Shown here: positions 1 to 10,897 of the stretch, in pieces | Layout: each line of letters opens with the position of its first letter | Position numbering within the stretch: position 1 is the stretch's first letter | Origin: Lewinellaceae bacterium | GTDB lineage: Bacteria; Bacteroidota; Bacteroidia; Chitinophagales; Saprospiraceae | Length of the DNA: 64,000 nt | Reading direction: 5' to 3' | NCBI GenBank assembly: GCA_016711435.1 | Contig: JADJSY010000006.1 | Location: forward strand, 1 to 64,000 | Made by a program: the position numbers and the translations under genes | The notes under the pieces: model-generated | Seen by the model: the letters and a program-made list of their open reading frames with translations, nothing else | The model's database searches: none | Told to the model about the DNA's origin: nothing

Positions 1-12
1 TTCAATTTCAAT

Positions 13-99
13 ATGAATAGAAGACGCTTCATCAAAATGGGCAGCACGGTAGCGATTGCGCTTTCAATCTCGCCCAACACATTGATTTTCAAAATTTAA
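13..99 (+). pseudogene. Short Tat-signal-like peptide, probable gene remnant
   Basis: A 28-codon reading frame starts with a twin-arginine-like leader (MNRRRFIKMGSTVAIAL), with basic n-region RRRFIK and a hydrophobic stretch, and stops at a TAA 11 bp before the next gene's ATG. No mature domain follows in any frame. The simplest reading is the start of a Tat-exported protein cut short by a frameshift or deletion, like the genes just downstream. It could also be chance. The family cannot be named. Confidence 0.3.
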
Positions 100-110
100 G
101 TCCAAATAAA

Positions 111-1003
111 ATGGAAAAAGAATTGAAGTCCTCATCATCGGGGGCAGTTATGCCGGGCTGTCGGCGGCAATGGCGTTGGGGCGTTCGCTGCGGCGGGTGC
201 TGGTAATGGATAGCGGGCTGCCCTGCAACCGCTTCACCCCACACTCGCACAATTTTATCACCCACGACGGCGAGGCTCCGGCGAAAATCGCCCGAAAGGC
301 ACGGAAGCAAGTGGAGCGCTACGACACGGTGCATTTCCACAAAGGGCTGGCCGTGGAAGGCAAAAAACGGAGGCAGGTTTTGAGGTGAAAACACAGGCGG
401 GCGAGGTGTTTTTGGGAAAAACTCGTCTTCGCAACGGGTATCGGTGACCTGCTGCCCGACATCCCGGGCTTAACAGAGTGCTGGGGAAAACAGTCATTCA
501 TTGCCCCTACTGCCACGGCTACGAGTTCCGCAGCAAAAAACGGGCATCATGGCAAACGGTCAGCGGGCGTTTCACCTCGCTTTACTGGTCAATAATTTGA
601 CGAGCGACCTGACAGTGATGACCAACGGGAAATCGGATCTCGAAACGGTTCAATGGGAAAACTGCGCAAACACGGGGTCAAAGTCATTGAAACGGAAATT
701 GCAAAACCGAGCAGGAGGGAGGGCAAATCAAAAACGTCATCTTCAAAGATGGCAGCCGGGTCGACTCGATGCGGCGTATGCGGCGGTTCCTTTGTGCAAC
801 ATTCCGAGATGCCTGCTTCGCTTGGCTGCGAATTGACGGAGCAGGGGTACGTCAAAGTGAACCCTTTCAGCAGACCAACATCGAGGGCGTTTTTGCCTGC
901 GGGGATAATTCTTCCATGATGCGCCTCGGTCGCCAACGCCGCTGCAACGGGCAATATGGCAGGGGCGATGGTGAACGCAAAATTGGTGGAGGAGTATTTT
1001 TAA
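111..1003 (+). pseudogene. NAD(P)/FAD-dependent oxidoreductase (thioredoxin reductase-like), multiply frameshifted
   Basis: Joining the + frames gives a protein of about 295 residues of the small thioredoxin-reductase-like flavoprotein family. Visible in order: the N-terminal FAD-binding motif VLIIGGSYAGLSAAMALGRS, a CNRFTPHSHNFITHDG segment, an active-site-like CPYCHGYEF (CxxC), VMTNGKSD, then the C-terminal FAD motif GVFACGDNSSMMR and a last segment ending KLVEEYF. Such enzymes pass electrons from NAD(P)H through FAD to a disulfide substrate. The frame changes at least six times by single-base indels (near 121, 375, 415, 485, 535, 700 and 920), so no continuous product is encoded as written. 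The ABC transporter ATPase starts 22 bp downstream. Family assignment is firm; whether the damage is biological or a read error is not. Confidence 0.75.
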
Positions 1004-1025
1004 AACATTAAAAATAGCATCACAC

Positions 1026-1723
1026 ATGATTTCAGCACAAAATCTCACCAAGAAATACAGTGACAAAATCGCCCTCGACAACCTGAACCTCTACATCGCC
1101 CCGGGCGAAATATTCTGCCTCCTCGGACAGAACGGCGCAGGCAAAACCACCACCATCAACTGCTTTCTCGGCTTCACAGAGCCAACAAGCGGCAAAGCAT
1201 TGATTAATGGCTTAGACGCAGAACAGCCCATCGAAAGCAAACGACACCTCGCCTACTTGACCCGAAGTGGTCATGTTCTACCCGAACCTGACCGGGCTGG
1301 AAAACCTGACTATTTTAGCCGATTGGCCGGTTTTAGACACGACAAAACGAACTCCTGACCTGCCTCCAAACAGCGGGCCGGCAGGAAGCCGACGGCAAAC
1401 GGCGGGTATCGGAATACTCCAAAGGCATGCGCCAAAAGGTTGGCATCGCCATCGCAATGGCAAAACAGGCAAAGGCGCTTTGCCCCGACGAACCGACGAG
1501 CGGGCTCGATCCAAAGGCCAGCAATGACTTCAGCGATTTGCTGCTGCGCCTGAAAAACGACGGCGTCGCCGTGCTTATGGCAACCCACGATATCTTCAGG
1601 GCAAAGGACGTGGCCACCCGTATCGGAATTATGAAAGACGGCGGTTTAGTCAATATTCTCGACAATACCCAAGACGTACTGCACGCCAAGGAAATTGAAG
1701 ACATATATCTTCAAACCATTTAA
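1026..1723 (+). pseudogene. ABC transporter ATP-binding protein, frameshifted
   Basis: About 232 residues when the frame is restored, the normal size for a DrrA/CcmA-like ABC-2 exporter ATPase. The Walker A (GQNGAGKTTT), Q-loop region, a signature-like YSKGMRQKVGIA, Walker B with D-loop (PDEPTSGLDP) and H-loop (MATHD) are all present. Three single-base indels break it near 1260, 1300 and 1350. Walker B reads LCPDEP where hydrophobic residues are usual before DEP. Two permease genes follow at once (12 bp to the first), so the set should form one exporter that couples ATP hydrolysis to export of an unknown substrate. Confidence 0.8.
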
Positions 1724-1735
1724 AATGAACTGATT

Positions 1736-3033
1736 ATGGTTTTTATAATTGCCAAACAAGAACTCCGAAACCTCCTTCGGGAAGGGCGTTTCCGCACGGC
1801 TGCGCTACTGTTGAGCGGGCTTTTTCTCCTGTCCCTTTTCGGGGCTTATGACTATTACACATCTCTAAAAAAACAGCACGTCGAAGCGTCGCAAACCGCC
1901 CGTATTTACTGGCAATACACTCTTTCTGGAAGGGCACCGCTCCAATTCTTCCCAGTTTAAAATGGCTGAAGATCAGGGCGTCGTTGCAAGGCTCGGCACC
2001 CTGACCCCGTCGTTTGTGTTGGGAATGCTGTTTCCCTTGTTCATCATCGTGCTGGGCTTCGGTTCGGCTGCGGCAGAGCGAGAAAACGGCAATCTGCGGT
2101 TGTTGCTCGCCCACGGCGTAAAGCCGTCCTCGCTGTTTTGGGGCAAATCGCTCGGCTTGTGGGCGGCGGTGCTGGCCTTTGCTTGCCGTTTTTCGCAGCC
2201 GGGGCGCTGGGGCTGCTCGTGGCAAATGCCGGGGCGAACATTGGCTTCGGTATGCCCTCACGATGCTGCTCTACCTCGCCTATTTCGGCTGTTTCATCCA
2301 CCTCACGCTGCTGATTTCAGCATGGGCGGGCAGGCAAAATGTGGCGCTCCTCGGCTCGCTGGGGTATGGGTATTGGTCTGTCTCTGTTGTGCCAAAAGCA
2401 GCGGTTAATCTGGCCAAACAACTACACCCCGCTCCGACCCGGCAAGCGTACAACACTGCCATCAAGGAAGATTTGGAAGAAGGTGTGGACGGGCACGACC
2501 CTGCAGATGCCTTTACCGAAAAACTGGAGAAAGAAACGCTGGCGAAATACGGCGTGGACAGTGTCCAAAACCGCCTTTCAACTGGGACGGATTCATCATG
2601 CAAAAGGGAGAAGAACACGAGACGATGTTTTCCAAAACATAAGTCCGAACTCCTTAAAGTCTATCAGCAACAGCGGCAGGTACATCAGGCAGCAGCAGTC
2701 GTGTCGCCTTTTGTGCTTACGGGCATCCTCTCCCAGCGGCTCGCCGGCACTGACGTGGACGTATATTTCGATTTCCTCGCTGCGGCTGAACGCTATCGGG
2801 TGCAACTCGTCGGCGAACTCAATGCCGATTTGACCAATAATTTCAAATACGGCGATTGGGACGGCAAGCGGGGCAAGGCATTTTTGCCAACAACGCCCGC
2901 TTCGAGTACCAGCCGCCCACGCTCGGCAGTCTGCTCGGCGATTTGGGCAAAGCTCTGCCGGGGCAATGCTTGTTTGGTTGATTGTTAGCGGGTTGGGGCG
3001 ATTTTCTTTTTCAACAGGCTCAAACCAGTTTAA
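1736..3033 (+). pseudogene. ABC-2 type permease (DUF3526-like), first of two, frameshifted
   Basis: The start is clear: MVFIIAKQELRNLLREGRFR followed by a transmembrane segment (ALLLSGLFLLSLFGAY). Corrected frames then give a long extracytoplasmic loop, TM segments around VLGMLFPLFIIVLGFGSAAAERENG, a motif HPAPTRQAYNTAI typical of the DUF3526 type, and a last TM ending FFNRLKPV before TAA. It is about 430 residues with several indels (near 1950, 2180, 2360, 2590, 2880 and 2990). The second permease begins 10 bp downstream and shares the plan, so the pair probably forms the membrane part of one exporter. The DUF3526 label rests on overall pattern and the paired-gene layout. Confidence 0.65.
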
Positions 3034-3043
3034 AAACTCTGTC

Positions 3044-4471
3044 ATGTTTTCACTTCAATTAAAATACGAAACCCTGCGACTCCTGCGCAGTCCCGCCTTG
3101 TGGCTCTTGCTGATTTTTTTAGTAGCAAGTGTAAGCTTTGGCATTTACAACGGCATGCAGCGGACTGCCGCCAAACGTCAGTCCGTTGGCGAGATGCTCG
3201 TCAAACAGCAAACGGACTTGGAAAAACAGAAAATGCAGGCCGACAGCATCGCCCGCAACTTAATAAAATCAAATAGCTGGTGGCTCGACCCCACCAATGT
3301 TATCGTCGTAGGTGGCATGTGGCGTGGGGCTGGGTAACTGCGCTCGAACCCGCTCCGCAAAGCCTGCTCGCCGCCGGGGTGAGCGATCTCCAACCTGACG
3401 CCTGGCGGCTCACCCTCATGGGCAAGGAGCCACGAGGTGACAGTGAATTTGAAAACCCGGTCAACCTCGCTTTCGGTTCGTTCGATTTGGCATTTGTACT
3501 GGCTTTTTTGCTGCCGTTGTTAGTCATTGCATTGTCGTTCAACCTCGTTTCGGCCGAACGGGAACAGGGCACGCTCGCGCTGCAAGCGGCGCAACCGGTG
3601 GCTACCGGGCGGCTTTTTTTGATGAAAATGCTCGCCCGTTTTTCCCTGCTTGCCGGGCTAACGCTGCTCGTGACCCTGCCTGCCATGCTTTGGGCAGGCA
3701 TTCTGCTTGCCTCGGCGGCGGCGTGGCAGACGGCCGGCATGGCTGTTTTATACTCGCTTTTCTGGTTTTTAGTTGCTTTGGGCGTGAACCTCCGGGGCGG
3801 CTCCTCGGCACAAAATGCGCTCGTTTGCGTGGGCGCCTGGCTGCTCTTCACACTCGTCGTGCCGGCCTTGGTCAATATGGTTTCGGAAAAAATACACCCC
3901 GTACCGTCAAGGGCCGGCTATATGAACGCTATGCGGGATATGGATGCCCAACTCGAAGAAACCCGGGACAAGCGCCTCGGTGAATATTATAAACAGCATC
4001 CACAATACACCCAAAAACCAGACGCGGAAAAGGAATGGCAGGACTGGTACCGGGAAGACTTTGGGCTGATGGAAGGTGAAAAAACGCAGGGACAGCATCA
4101 AACTACAATATGAAGGCAAGGCGACGGCACAATCGGCTTTTGCCGAGGACTGACGGTGCTATCGCCCACATTGAGCGTCCACCGCCAACTGACCGACCTC
4201 GCCGGGACGAGCCGCCGGGCGTTCAATACTTCGGAGGATGCCCTTGCCCAGGCGCAAAAAAACTGGGCGGGCTGGTTTTTGAAAAATTCGATGCCGGGCA
4301 AAACTGACGGCGGCGGACTACGACGAATTTATGAAATTCCCCGATAAGGTGGCTGCCGCTTCGGTTCCGGGCAGTAGCGGCGGGGCGTTTTGGTTAGTGG
4401 TGCAATGCCTGTTGGCGGGAGCTTGGGCCTGGTGGAGCGGGCGGAAGCGAAGCCTAACGCATCCAGGTTAG
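3044..4471 (+). pseudogene. ABC-2 type permease (DUF3526-like), second of two, frameshifted
   Basis: Starts MFSLQLKYETLRLLRSPALW with a first TM segment; a frameshift near 3325 leads into the long middle section with five hydrophobic segments, the SAEREQGTLALQAAQPV loop (as in permease one, SAAAERENG) and HPVPSRAGYMNAM. More indels near 4085, 4300 and 4315 lead to a last TM (AFWLVVQCLLAGAWAWW) and a tail ending LTHPG. The corrected length is about 475 residues. Its last 18 bp overlap the 3' end of the convergent DUF4198 gene. It presumably pairs with permease one and the upstream ATPase; the substrate is unknown. Confidence 0.65.
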
Positions 4472-5235
4472 GCTACCCCAAATGCTTTGCCAATCTGCTT
4501 CGGCGGGCTTTGAGTGCGGCATCATGTGAACAAGGCTGAGCATTTGTTCGCCTTCTGGCACCTGAAAACGCGCTTGCCTTTTCGGTCGGAGATTTGAAAG
4601 GTAGGTTCACTTCCCCGCTTGCCGTCCGATGCCAATGGCGCACCAATGCCCCGAGAGCGGTTTCCGAAACCAAATTTGAAACGTCAAAAGGCTTCCGGGG
4701 TAACCAAAAGCGGGTTTTGTTGTGGCAGTATCTGAAGATCGAACCCAGTTTTTTGAAACCGCCGTCGGGGTGCCGCCCACTTGAATCAGCGTGGCGGCAT
4801 CCCGACGGTAAAATTCCCTGCCCGGGCGCTCCGATTGTCCAGTCTGACGACGCATTTGGCGGATGTGTTCCAGCCCATCCTCTTTGAGGTAATCCTCGAA
4901 TTTATGAGCTTCGAGTTCGATGTATTTGCTGTTGGTGGAAAGTGTCACCAAGTGCGTTCCCGGACGGTCAAAAGTCAGAAATAGGTTGTCGATGCCTTGT
5001 TTTTGCAGGGTATTAAGGTGATCGGTGACGGTTTTCCCTAACAACGAGTGCAGCTGGTGACGCGGCTGGTAGCCGCCTCCCAGGGTTCGCCGGAAAATCC
5101 TTCGCCTACCCGCAATTGCAATTGCACAGGCTGCCCAGGTTCGACCTGCCATTTTTTAGGCAAAAGCCAAAACTCATGGGCAAAGGCAAAAAATGAGAGG
5201 GTAAAAAGTGAAACAAACAAAAGCGATTTTTTCAT
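4454..5235 (-). pseudogene. DUF4198 domain-containing periplasmic protein, frameshifted
   Basis: The N-terminus has a signal peptide ending FFAFA and continues HEFWLLPKKWQVEPGQPVQL, the characteristic start of DUF4198 proteins. Frame changes near 5060, 4720, 4660 and 4560 link it to THLVTLSTNSKYIELEAHKF, EDYLKEDGLEHI, a charged middle, GALVRHWHRTASGEV and an end reading DWQSIWGSLTWMR before TAG (complement of 4454-4456). The restored length is about 260 residues, normal for the family. The role is not firmly known; members are often found near TonB receptors or metal-related genes. It is convergent with, and overlaps by 18 bp, the second permease. Confidence 0.7.
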
Positions 5236-5406
5236 AGAAACATCAAGTAAAAGCGAAAATATAGAGAAAATCAGCCCAAATGTTCAATAAAACCGAGCGC
5301 TGTCGAAAATATGTACGACATCAAGCCCCAGGTTAGATTTTTTTAAAACCAACATCAATCAAAACTACAGTATTCACTGCCCAATTCTTGGGAAAAATTG
5401 CAAGAC

Positions 5407-7623
5407 ATGAGCGTTAGACCTTTACTCGTCTCCCTGATTTGCCTTTGGCAGATGACTGCGACAATCGCCCAAAACACCGAACTCAACTTCCCGCCGCCCC
5501 AAATACCGCCGGTTATCAGGGCTGTAAAAATTGTTGAAAAAATCACCCTCGACGGCTTGCTCAACGAGACAGTTTGGCAGCAGGCACAAGTCCTTTCCGG
5601 CGCTGATTTTTTCAGAATGGAACCCAAGCAAGGCGGCGATTTCGAGTTTAAAACCAGCGTTCGCCTGCTTTTTTGATGAAAAAAACCTGTACCTCGGCGT
5701 GTTTTGCGAAGATAGTCTGGGCAAAAAAGGCGTGCGGGTGCAGGACTTCCGCAGGATTTTATTTACGGCGAAAACGATATTTTCTACTTCCAACTCGACC
5801 CGCAGAACCTGCGTCGCTACTGCGTTTCGTTCCAGACCACGCCGCTCGGCACGCAACGGGATTTGCAGGTTTTTGACGACGAGACAAAGGACAATGACTG
5901 GGATGCCCTCTGGTCGGTGAAAAGCAAGGTGCTGGAAAACGGCTGGTCAGCGGAGTTTGCTATTCCGTTCAAGAGCCTTCGCTACGGAATTGCCAAAGGC
6001 GGGCGAGGCGGTTTCCTGAGGCTTTACGGCTGCTCGTTTGGCGCGCAGAACCTACGAGCAGACCGTTTTCCGCCTATTCCGCAGGCGTTTTCGCCGTACC
6101 GAATGACTTATGCTGCCCGTTTGGAAGGTCTGGAACTACCCAAACCCGCCCTGAATCTGCGTTTGAACCCCTACTTTTTGTATAATTCTGAAAAACGGAC
6201 GGTCAATAGTAATGAAAATCCCCGGGGCGAGTGATCCGAAAATCGGCGGCGATGCCAAATGGGCCATCAATTCCCATGCTGTGCTCGACCTGACCTTTAA
6301 CACCGATTTTGCCCAAGCCGACGTGGATCGTGCGGTAAACAACCTAACCCGTTTCAATGTGTTTTTCCCCGAACGAAGGCAGTTTTTTTTGGAAAATAGC
6401 GGCATCTACCCTTCCGACGGAGGAAGTATTTACCCCTATTTCAGCCGGACAATTGGTTTGGCCAACAGCCAGTTCAACGCCTCCGCCGTGCCAATTGATG
6501 CTGGTATTCGCTTCAACGACCGCAACGAAAAGCGGACATTGTCAGGGCTTTATGTGCATCAGCGGGCGTCAGACGACCAGGGCGGGGCGAATTTCGGACT
6601 TGCGCGTTTTCAGAAGAACTTTGGAAAACAGAACAATTTCGGGGCGATGCTCACCCACCGCTACGACGAATCAGGTGAAAATGTAAGCAGCAACCACAAC
6701 ACGACGCTTACCACCGATTTTTTCCTGCGCCCAAACGATACCTGGACGGTGAACGGGTTGGTAAGTGCCAGCCGGGACGAAGGCACGGGCAAAGTCGGAC
6801 ACGCCGGAAACCTTTACACCGGACTGAACCGCAACGACTGGTACGCCGGTTGGGTCACGAAATGGGTGTCGCAGGATTACCTGCCGGGCATGGGCTTTGT
6901 TTTTGGCAACAATGTCATCCACCACAACCCTGGCGGCTATTATATCTGGCGACCCAAGAAGGAAAAATCGCTCATCCGGCGGGCCGACCCCTGGCATTTT
7001 CGTCAATTATTACCACAATGCTTCTGACGGAAAATTGCAGCAAGCCGACCTCTATATTTTTCCGTTTACCTTTTCTTTCGAACAATTCCTTTTTGGAGGT
7101 TTCGCTGTTTCCAACCTGGCAAAAAATTGATTTCACTTTTGCGCTCCTGGACATCATCATCCCGCAGGGACGCTATTTTATACCCAGTATTCAGTACAAT
7201 ACAACACCGACCAAAGCCGTAAAATATCAGCCACTTCGAGCGCAAGGTTTGGCCAATTCTTCGACGGCAGGCTGCTCACACTGAACACAGGGCTGCGTCT
7301 CGCCCCCACGCCCCACGCAGCCCCTCACACTCGAATACGAACTGAACCGGGCAAGATTGCTCGGCACAAACGACACGGACAAAGACGTTCATCTCTATTC
7401 CTGTGGCATGCGCCTCGCCCTGAACCCGCAATTGCAAGGCACGGTGTTTTACCAATATAATTCTTTGAATCAAACTGGGCGTTGGAATGCCCGCCTGAGT
7501 TGGGAGTATCGCCCGTTGTCGTTTCTTTATGTTGTTTTCAACGATACGCGCAGCGATCTGGGGCTTGACCGGTTTCGCACGACGGGAGTAATTGGAAAAA
7601 TTAGTTTGATGAAACAATTATAA
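5407..7623 (+). pseudogene. DUF5916 protein with CBM9-like N-terminal domain (paralog 1), frameshifted
   Basis: The product would be about 735 residues: signal peptide (MSVRPLLVSLICLWQMTATIAQ), a CBM9-like beta-sandwich (KITLDGLLNETVW, EPKQGG, LYLGVFCEDS, DWDALWSVKSK, GWSAEFAIPFKSLRYG), then the DUF5916 region, probably an outer-membrane barrel (NTDFAQADVDRAVNNLTRF, VFFPERRQFFLEN), and the end LSWEYRPLSFLYVVFND. Breaks occur near 5670, 5760, 6010, 6215, 7000, 7200 and 7300. ATG 5407 is preferred over TTG 5398 because it begins a clean signal peptide. It is clearly paralogous to the intact gene at 12576-14810, which serves as a template for frame correction. The ligand is unknown. Confidence 0.75.
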
Positions 7624-7776
7624 ACAGAAGTATGCCAAGAATACATCAGCATCAAGTGGCCTTTTTTCTGGCTTTTACATGCGTTGAAAATCAGGAATGC
7701 TCCCCTGTTCACGTTCCGATGGTTGAAATATCCATACTGCCACAAGGGCATCCCTGTTAAAAAACTGAAAAAAACC

Positions 7777-8349
7777 TCAATCCCGCAGAAACTCCAGTTC
7801 CAGATGCCGGTCCAACTTCGCAATAGAAGATGGTTCATGCGGCTCCCTGTCATCCTGCCGGTATTTCACCACATAGTCGACCGCGCCGAGTATTTCGCTG
7901 CTGATGCCGCCATAAGTCGCCGGGAAAGGCTCGCCGCTTTTATTGGCGGAAGTGCTAATAATAGGCCTTCCAAGCGCTGCAATCAGTTTTTGGCAAAATT
8001 CATCCTGGGGCAAACGGATCGCTACGGAACCGTCTGTCGCTTTTACATAAGCGGGCAACCCAACGTTTCGCTCGTAAATGATCGTCAATGGTCTTGTATG
8101 GTAAGCGAGTAAAGTCTCCAGCCGTGGATTGAGTTTGGGCACGTATCGTTTGAGCATCTCCAGGTCGGAAACCAGCAATACATAACCTTTTTCCGGCGTT
8201 CGCCCTTTGATGGCAGAAACGCGGGCAACCGCCGCTTCATTCAAGGCATCACAACCGATACCCCAGATGGTATCTGTCGGGTAACAAATGGTTCCGCCCT
8301 TTTCAAGAATGGCAGCAATATCTGAAATGTCGTCTCGTAGCAGGAACAT
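7777..8349 (-). CDS. tsaC: L-threonylcarbamoyladenylate synthase (Sua5/YrdC/TsaC family)
   Basis: This intact 190-residue protein makes threonylcarbamoyl-AMP from threonine, bicarbonate and ATP, the first step of tRNA t6A37 modification. Family motifs seen: ICYPTDTIWGIGCDA, KGRTPEKGY, PLTIIYE, VAIRLP and the C-terminal IISTSANKSGEPFPATY. ATG 8349 is chosen because the family normally starts a few residues before the first beta-strand (MFLLRDDISDIAAILEKGG); the reading frame is open 17 codons further upstream. It stands alone, convergent with the DUF5916 gene and divergent from the PKD/T9SS gene. Its pathway partner tsaD lies 9 kb away at 17116. It is a short single-domain type without the extra Sua5 domain. 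Confidence 0.93.
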   Translation of the reverse strand: MFLLRDDISDIAAILEKGGTICYPTDTIWGIGCDALNEAAVARVSAIKGRTPEKGYVLLVSDLEMLKRYVPKLNPRLETLLAYHTRPLTIIYERNVGLPAYVKATDGSVAIRLPQDEFCQKLIAALGRPIISTSANKSGEPFPATYGGISSEILGAVDYVVKYRQDDREPHEPSSIAKLDRHLELEFLRD

Positions 8350-8489
8350 AACCAACAATTGGCGTTTGTATTCGTTTGTAGCCTTAAATTGGCCGGGCAA
8401 AGTCAGACTTTTACGGCAAACGCCCGCAAAAAGTTAAAAGGCAAATTTGCAAAAAGTAACAATTCGTGTAAATCAATCAGATAAGGCGA

Positions 8490-8520
8490 CAAGAACGGAT
8501 GAAATTCCCATTCGTTCTTG
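8490..8520 (+). promoter_or_regulatory. Hairpin in the 5' leader of the PKD/T9SS gene
   Basis: Inverted repeat with 12 bp arms (8490-8501 and 8509-8520, one mismatch) and a 7 nt loop, ending 16 bp before the ATG at 8537. CAAGAACGGATG pairs with CATTCGTTCTTG. It lies where it could affect translation initiation or act as a terminator for leftward read-through; no T-run follows. Function is inferred from position only. Confidence 0.45.
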
Positions 8521-8536
8521 CCGGAAAAATTGAATT

Positions 8537-10806
8537 ATGAAGCAAATCAACCGGCATGGCATTTTGCCTGTTTTAATTACCATTCTGGCAGCATTTCTGA
8601 CCCCATTGGCACTGGAAGCCCGACATATCATCGGCGGCGACATCACGTATGAATGTCTAGGCAACGGCCCCGGCAACTCCCGCAACTATCGTTTTAAAAT
8701 GAAAGTATACCGCGATTGTTTGGGGGGCGGCGCCGAATTCGACAACCCCGCACAGTTTGCTATCTACCGGGGTACTTACAATGTGAATGTGCGAGATACC
8801 ATTTTCAGCGTCCTGAAGCCTATGATATCCAGGTTGATCCCGGATACCCCGAATTGTGCGCTGAATATACCTAATGTGTGCGTGGAGCAGGCTACGTATA
8901 CTTTTACCATCAACCTGGCGGTGCGCAACCAAAGTTACTATATTGTGTATCAGCGCTGCTGTCGAAATGAAAGTATCACCAATATTCTGAATCCGGGCGA
9001 CGTCGGGGCGACCTATATGATTGAAATTACGCCGGACGCGCAAATGCTGTGCAACGACAGTCCTACGTTTGATAATTTTCCGCCCATTATTATCTGCAAC
9101 AATTTTCCGATAGAGTTCGACCACGGCGCAACCGACCCGGAAGGTGACCAGTTGGTGTACAGTTTTTGCACGCCTTTTGCCGGCGGCGGCAACATTACAC
9201 AGGGCAACGCCTTGTTTTCCTGCGAGGGCGCTGTTCCTACCCCGCCCTGCGCTCCTCCTTTCGACAATGTCCCTTTCAACGTACCTACTTATACGCCTGG
9301 CAACCCCATGGGCGGAAATCCACAGATTAATATCAATTCCACTACTGGTTTTATTTCCGGAACCCCCAACATGCTGGGGCAATTTGTAGTGGGTATCTGT
9401 GTACAGGAATTTCGAAACGGTCTGTTGCTTTCAACTGTCAAACGCGAATTTCAGTTCAATGTCGCCGACTGTAGTCCGACGGTGATTGCAGATATTGACG
9501 AAGATTCTATTGCCGGGCCGGGGCGTTATGTACTTGTTTCCTGCGGAAGCAATGCCGTCACATTTATCAATCAAAGCGTACAGGAGCAATATATTACCAA
9601 TTTTGAATGGCGCTTCAATATTCCCGGGGCGCCATACAGCAATTCGGACGACTGGAATCCGACGGTAGTCTTCCCGGACACCGGCTTTTACACGGGTACT
9701 TTGTACCTCAATCCGGGTGACATCTGTGGAGATACGGCCTTTATTTCTGTCAATATTTATCCTAAAATTGAAGCCAATTTCAATTATGCCTACGATACCT
9801 GCGTGGCAGGCCCCGTTGAATTCACTGACCTGTCCACCGGCGAAGGTGTAATCAATAAATGGAACTGGACATTCGGGGTGCCCGGCGGAACCTCCGATGT
9901 ACAAAACCCTGATTATCTGTATGGAATTCCAGGCAATCACCCCGTTCGGCTGCGTGTCACGGATGAAAACCGCTGCTCCGACGATACCCTGCAACTCATC
10001 AACTGGTTTCCGGCGCCGCCCCTCATTATCATCGAGCCGAGCAGTTATCTCGGCTGTGCGCCAGGGGTTATTACCTTCAAAAATCTATCGACGCCCATCG
10101 ACAGCACCTACGACATCCAATGGGATTTTGGCGACGGCAACCAGGTAAGCGGGGTGATCAGCCCGACGCACACCTACACGGAAGAAGGTGTATACGATGT
10201 GAGCGTGGAAATCACTTCCCCGATCGGGTGTTTTATTTCCGATCTGTATCCGAGTCTGATACGGGTGGAGCCCTCCCCTACCGCCGATTTTACGTTCGAC
10301 CCCGATACCCTGCTCAGCAACCTGAATAATTCGGTCAAGTTTATCGACCTCTCCTCGGATGCGAACCGCTGGAACTGGCAATTCGACCGTTTTGCCACTT
10401 CCACCCAGCAAAATCCTGTCTTCACTTTCCCGGATACGGGTTTGATGAAGGTGCGCCTGATCGTAACCCACCCGAAAGGTTGTAAAGATTCCCTTACCAG
10501 GTACCTGGATTTCCGCCCTGAAATCCGCTGGTTTATGCCAAATGCTTTTACCCCAAACGGCGACGGCGTGAACGACGGCTTTTTCGGAAAAGGGTTTCTC
10601 GAAGGTTCCACCAATTTCAATATGAGCGTCTGGAACCGCTGGGGAGAAAAGGTGTTTGAAACCAACGACCCCACGGAAGACTGGAATGGCCGGCAAATGA
10701 ACACCGGTGGACTCTCTCCGGCGGGCGTGTATGTCTATGTGGTCACCTTCACCGGACCACGAAAGGAACAAATGGAATTCAAGGGATTTGCGACGTTGAT
10801 TAGGTA

Positions 10807-10807
<1 letters not shown>
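8537..10807 (+). CDS. Secreted PKD-domain protein with T9SS gliding-type C-terminal domain
   Basis: A complete 756-residue protein. The signal peptide (residues 1-28, ending LALEA) is followed by RHIIGGDITYECLG, a start typical of large Bacteroidota surface proteins with CHU_C-type tails. Three PKD-like domains follow in about residues 415-660 (NKWNWTFG, IQWDFGDGNQVSG with HTYTEEGVYDVSV, and NRWNWQFD with FPDTGLMKVRLIV). From residue 668 comes the gliding-motility-associated C-terminal domain: PNAFTPNGDGVNDGF, VWNRWGEKVFE, DWNGR, GVYVYVVTF. That tail directs export by the type IX system and cell-surface retention. Paired cysteines suggest disulfides. It is probably an adhesin or surface structural protein; the ligand is unknown. 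It converges on the TolB-like gene across a long hairpin. Confidence 0.88.
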
Positions 10808-10896
<89 letters not shown>

Positions 10897-10897
10897 C

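Noticed and set aside
1..7623. Programmed frameshifting in the left-end genes
   Set aside because: The breaks are many, scattered, and lack slippery-site plus stimulator patterns; error or decay is simpler.
8657..9382. 241-codon reverse frame inside the PKD/T9SS gene
   Set aside because: Shadow of the real gene; it lacks domain features and the + frame has clear PKD and sorting motifs.
10085..10771. 228-codon reverse frame near the end of the PKD gene
   Set aside because: It overlaps the sorting domain coding sequence and has no recognisable content.
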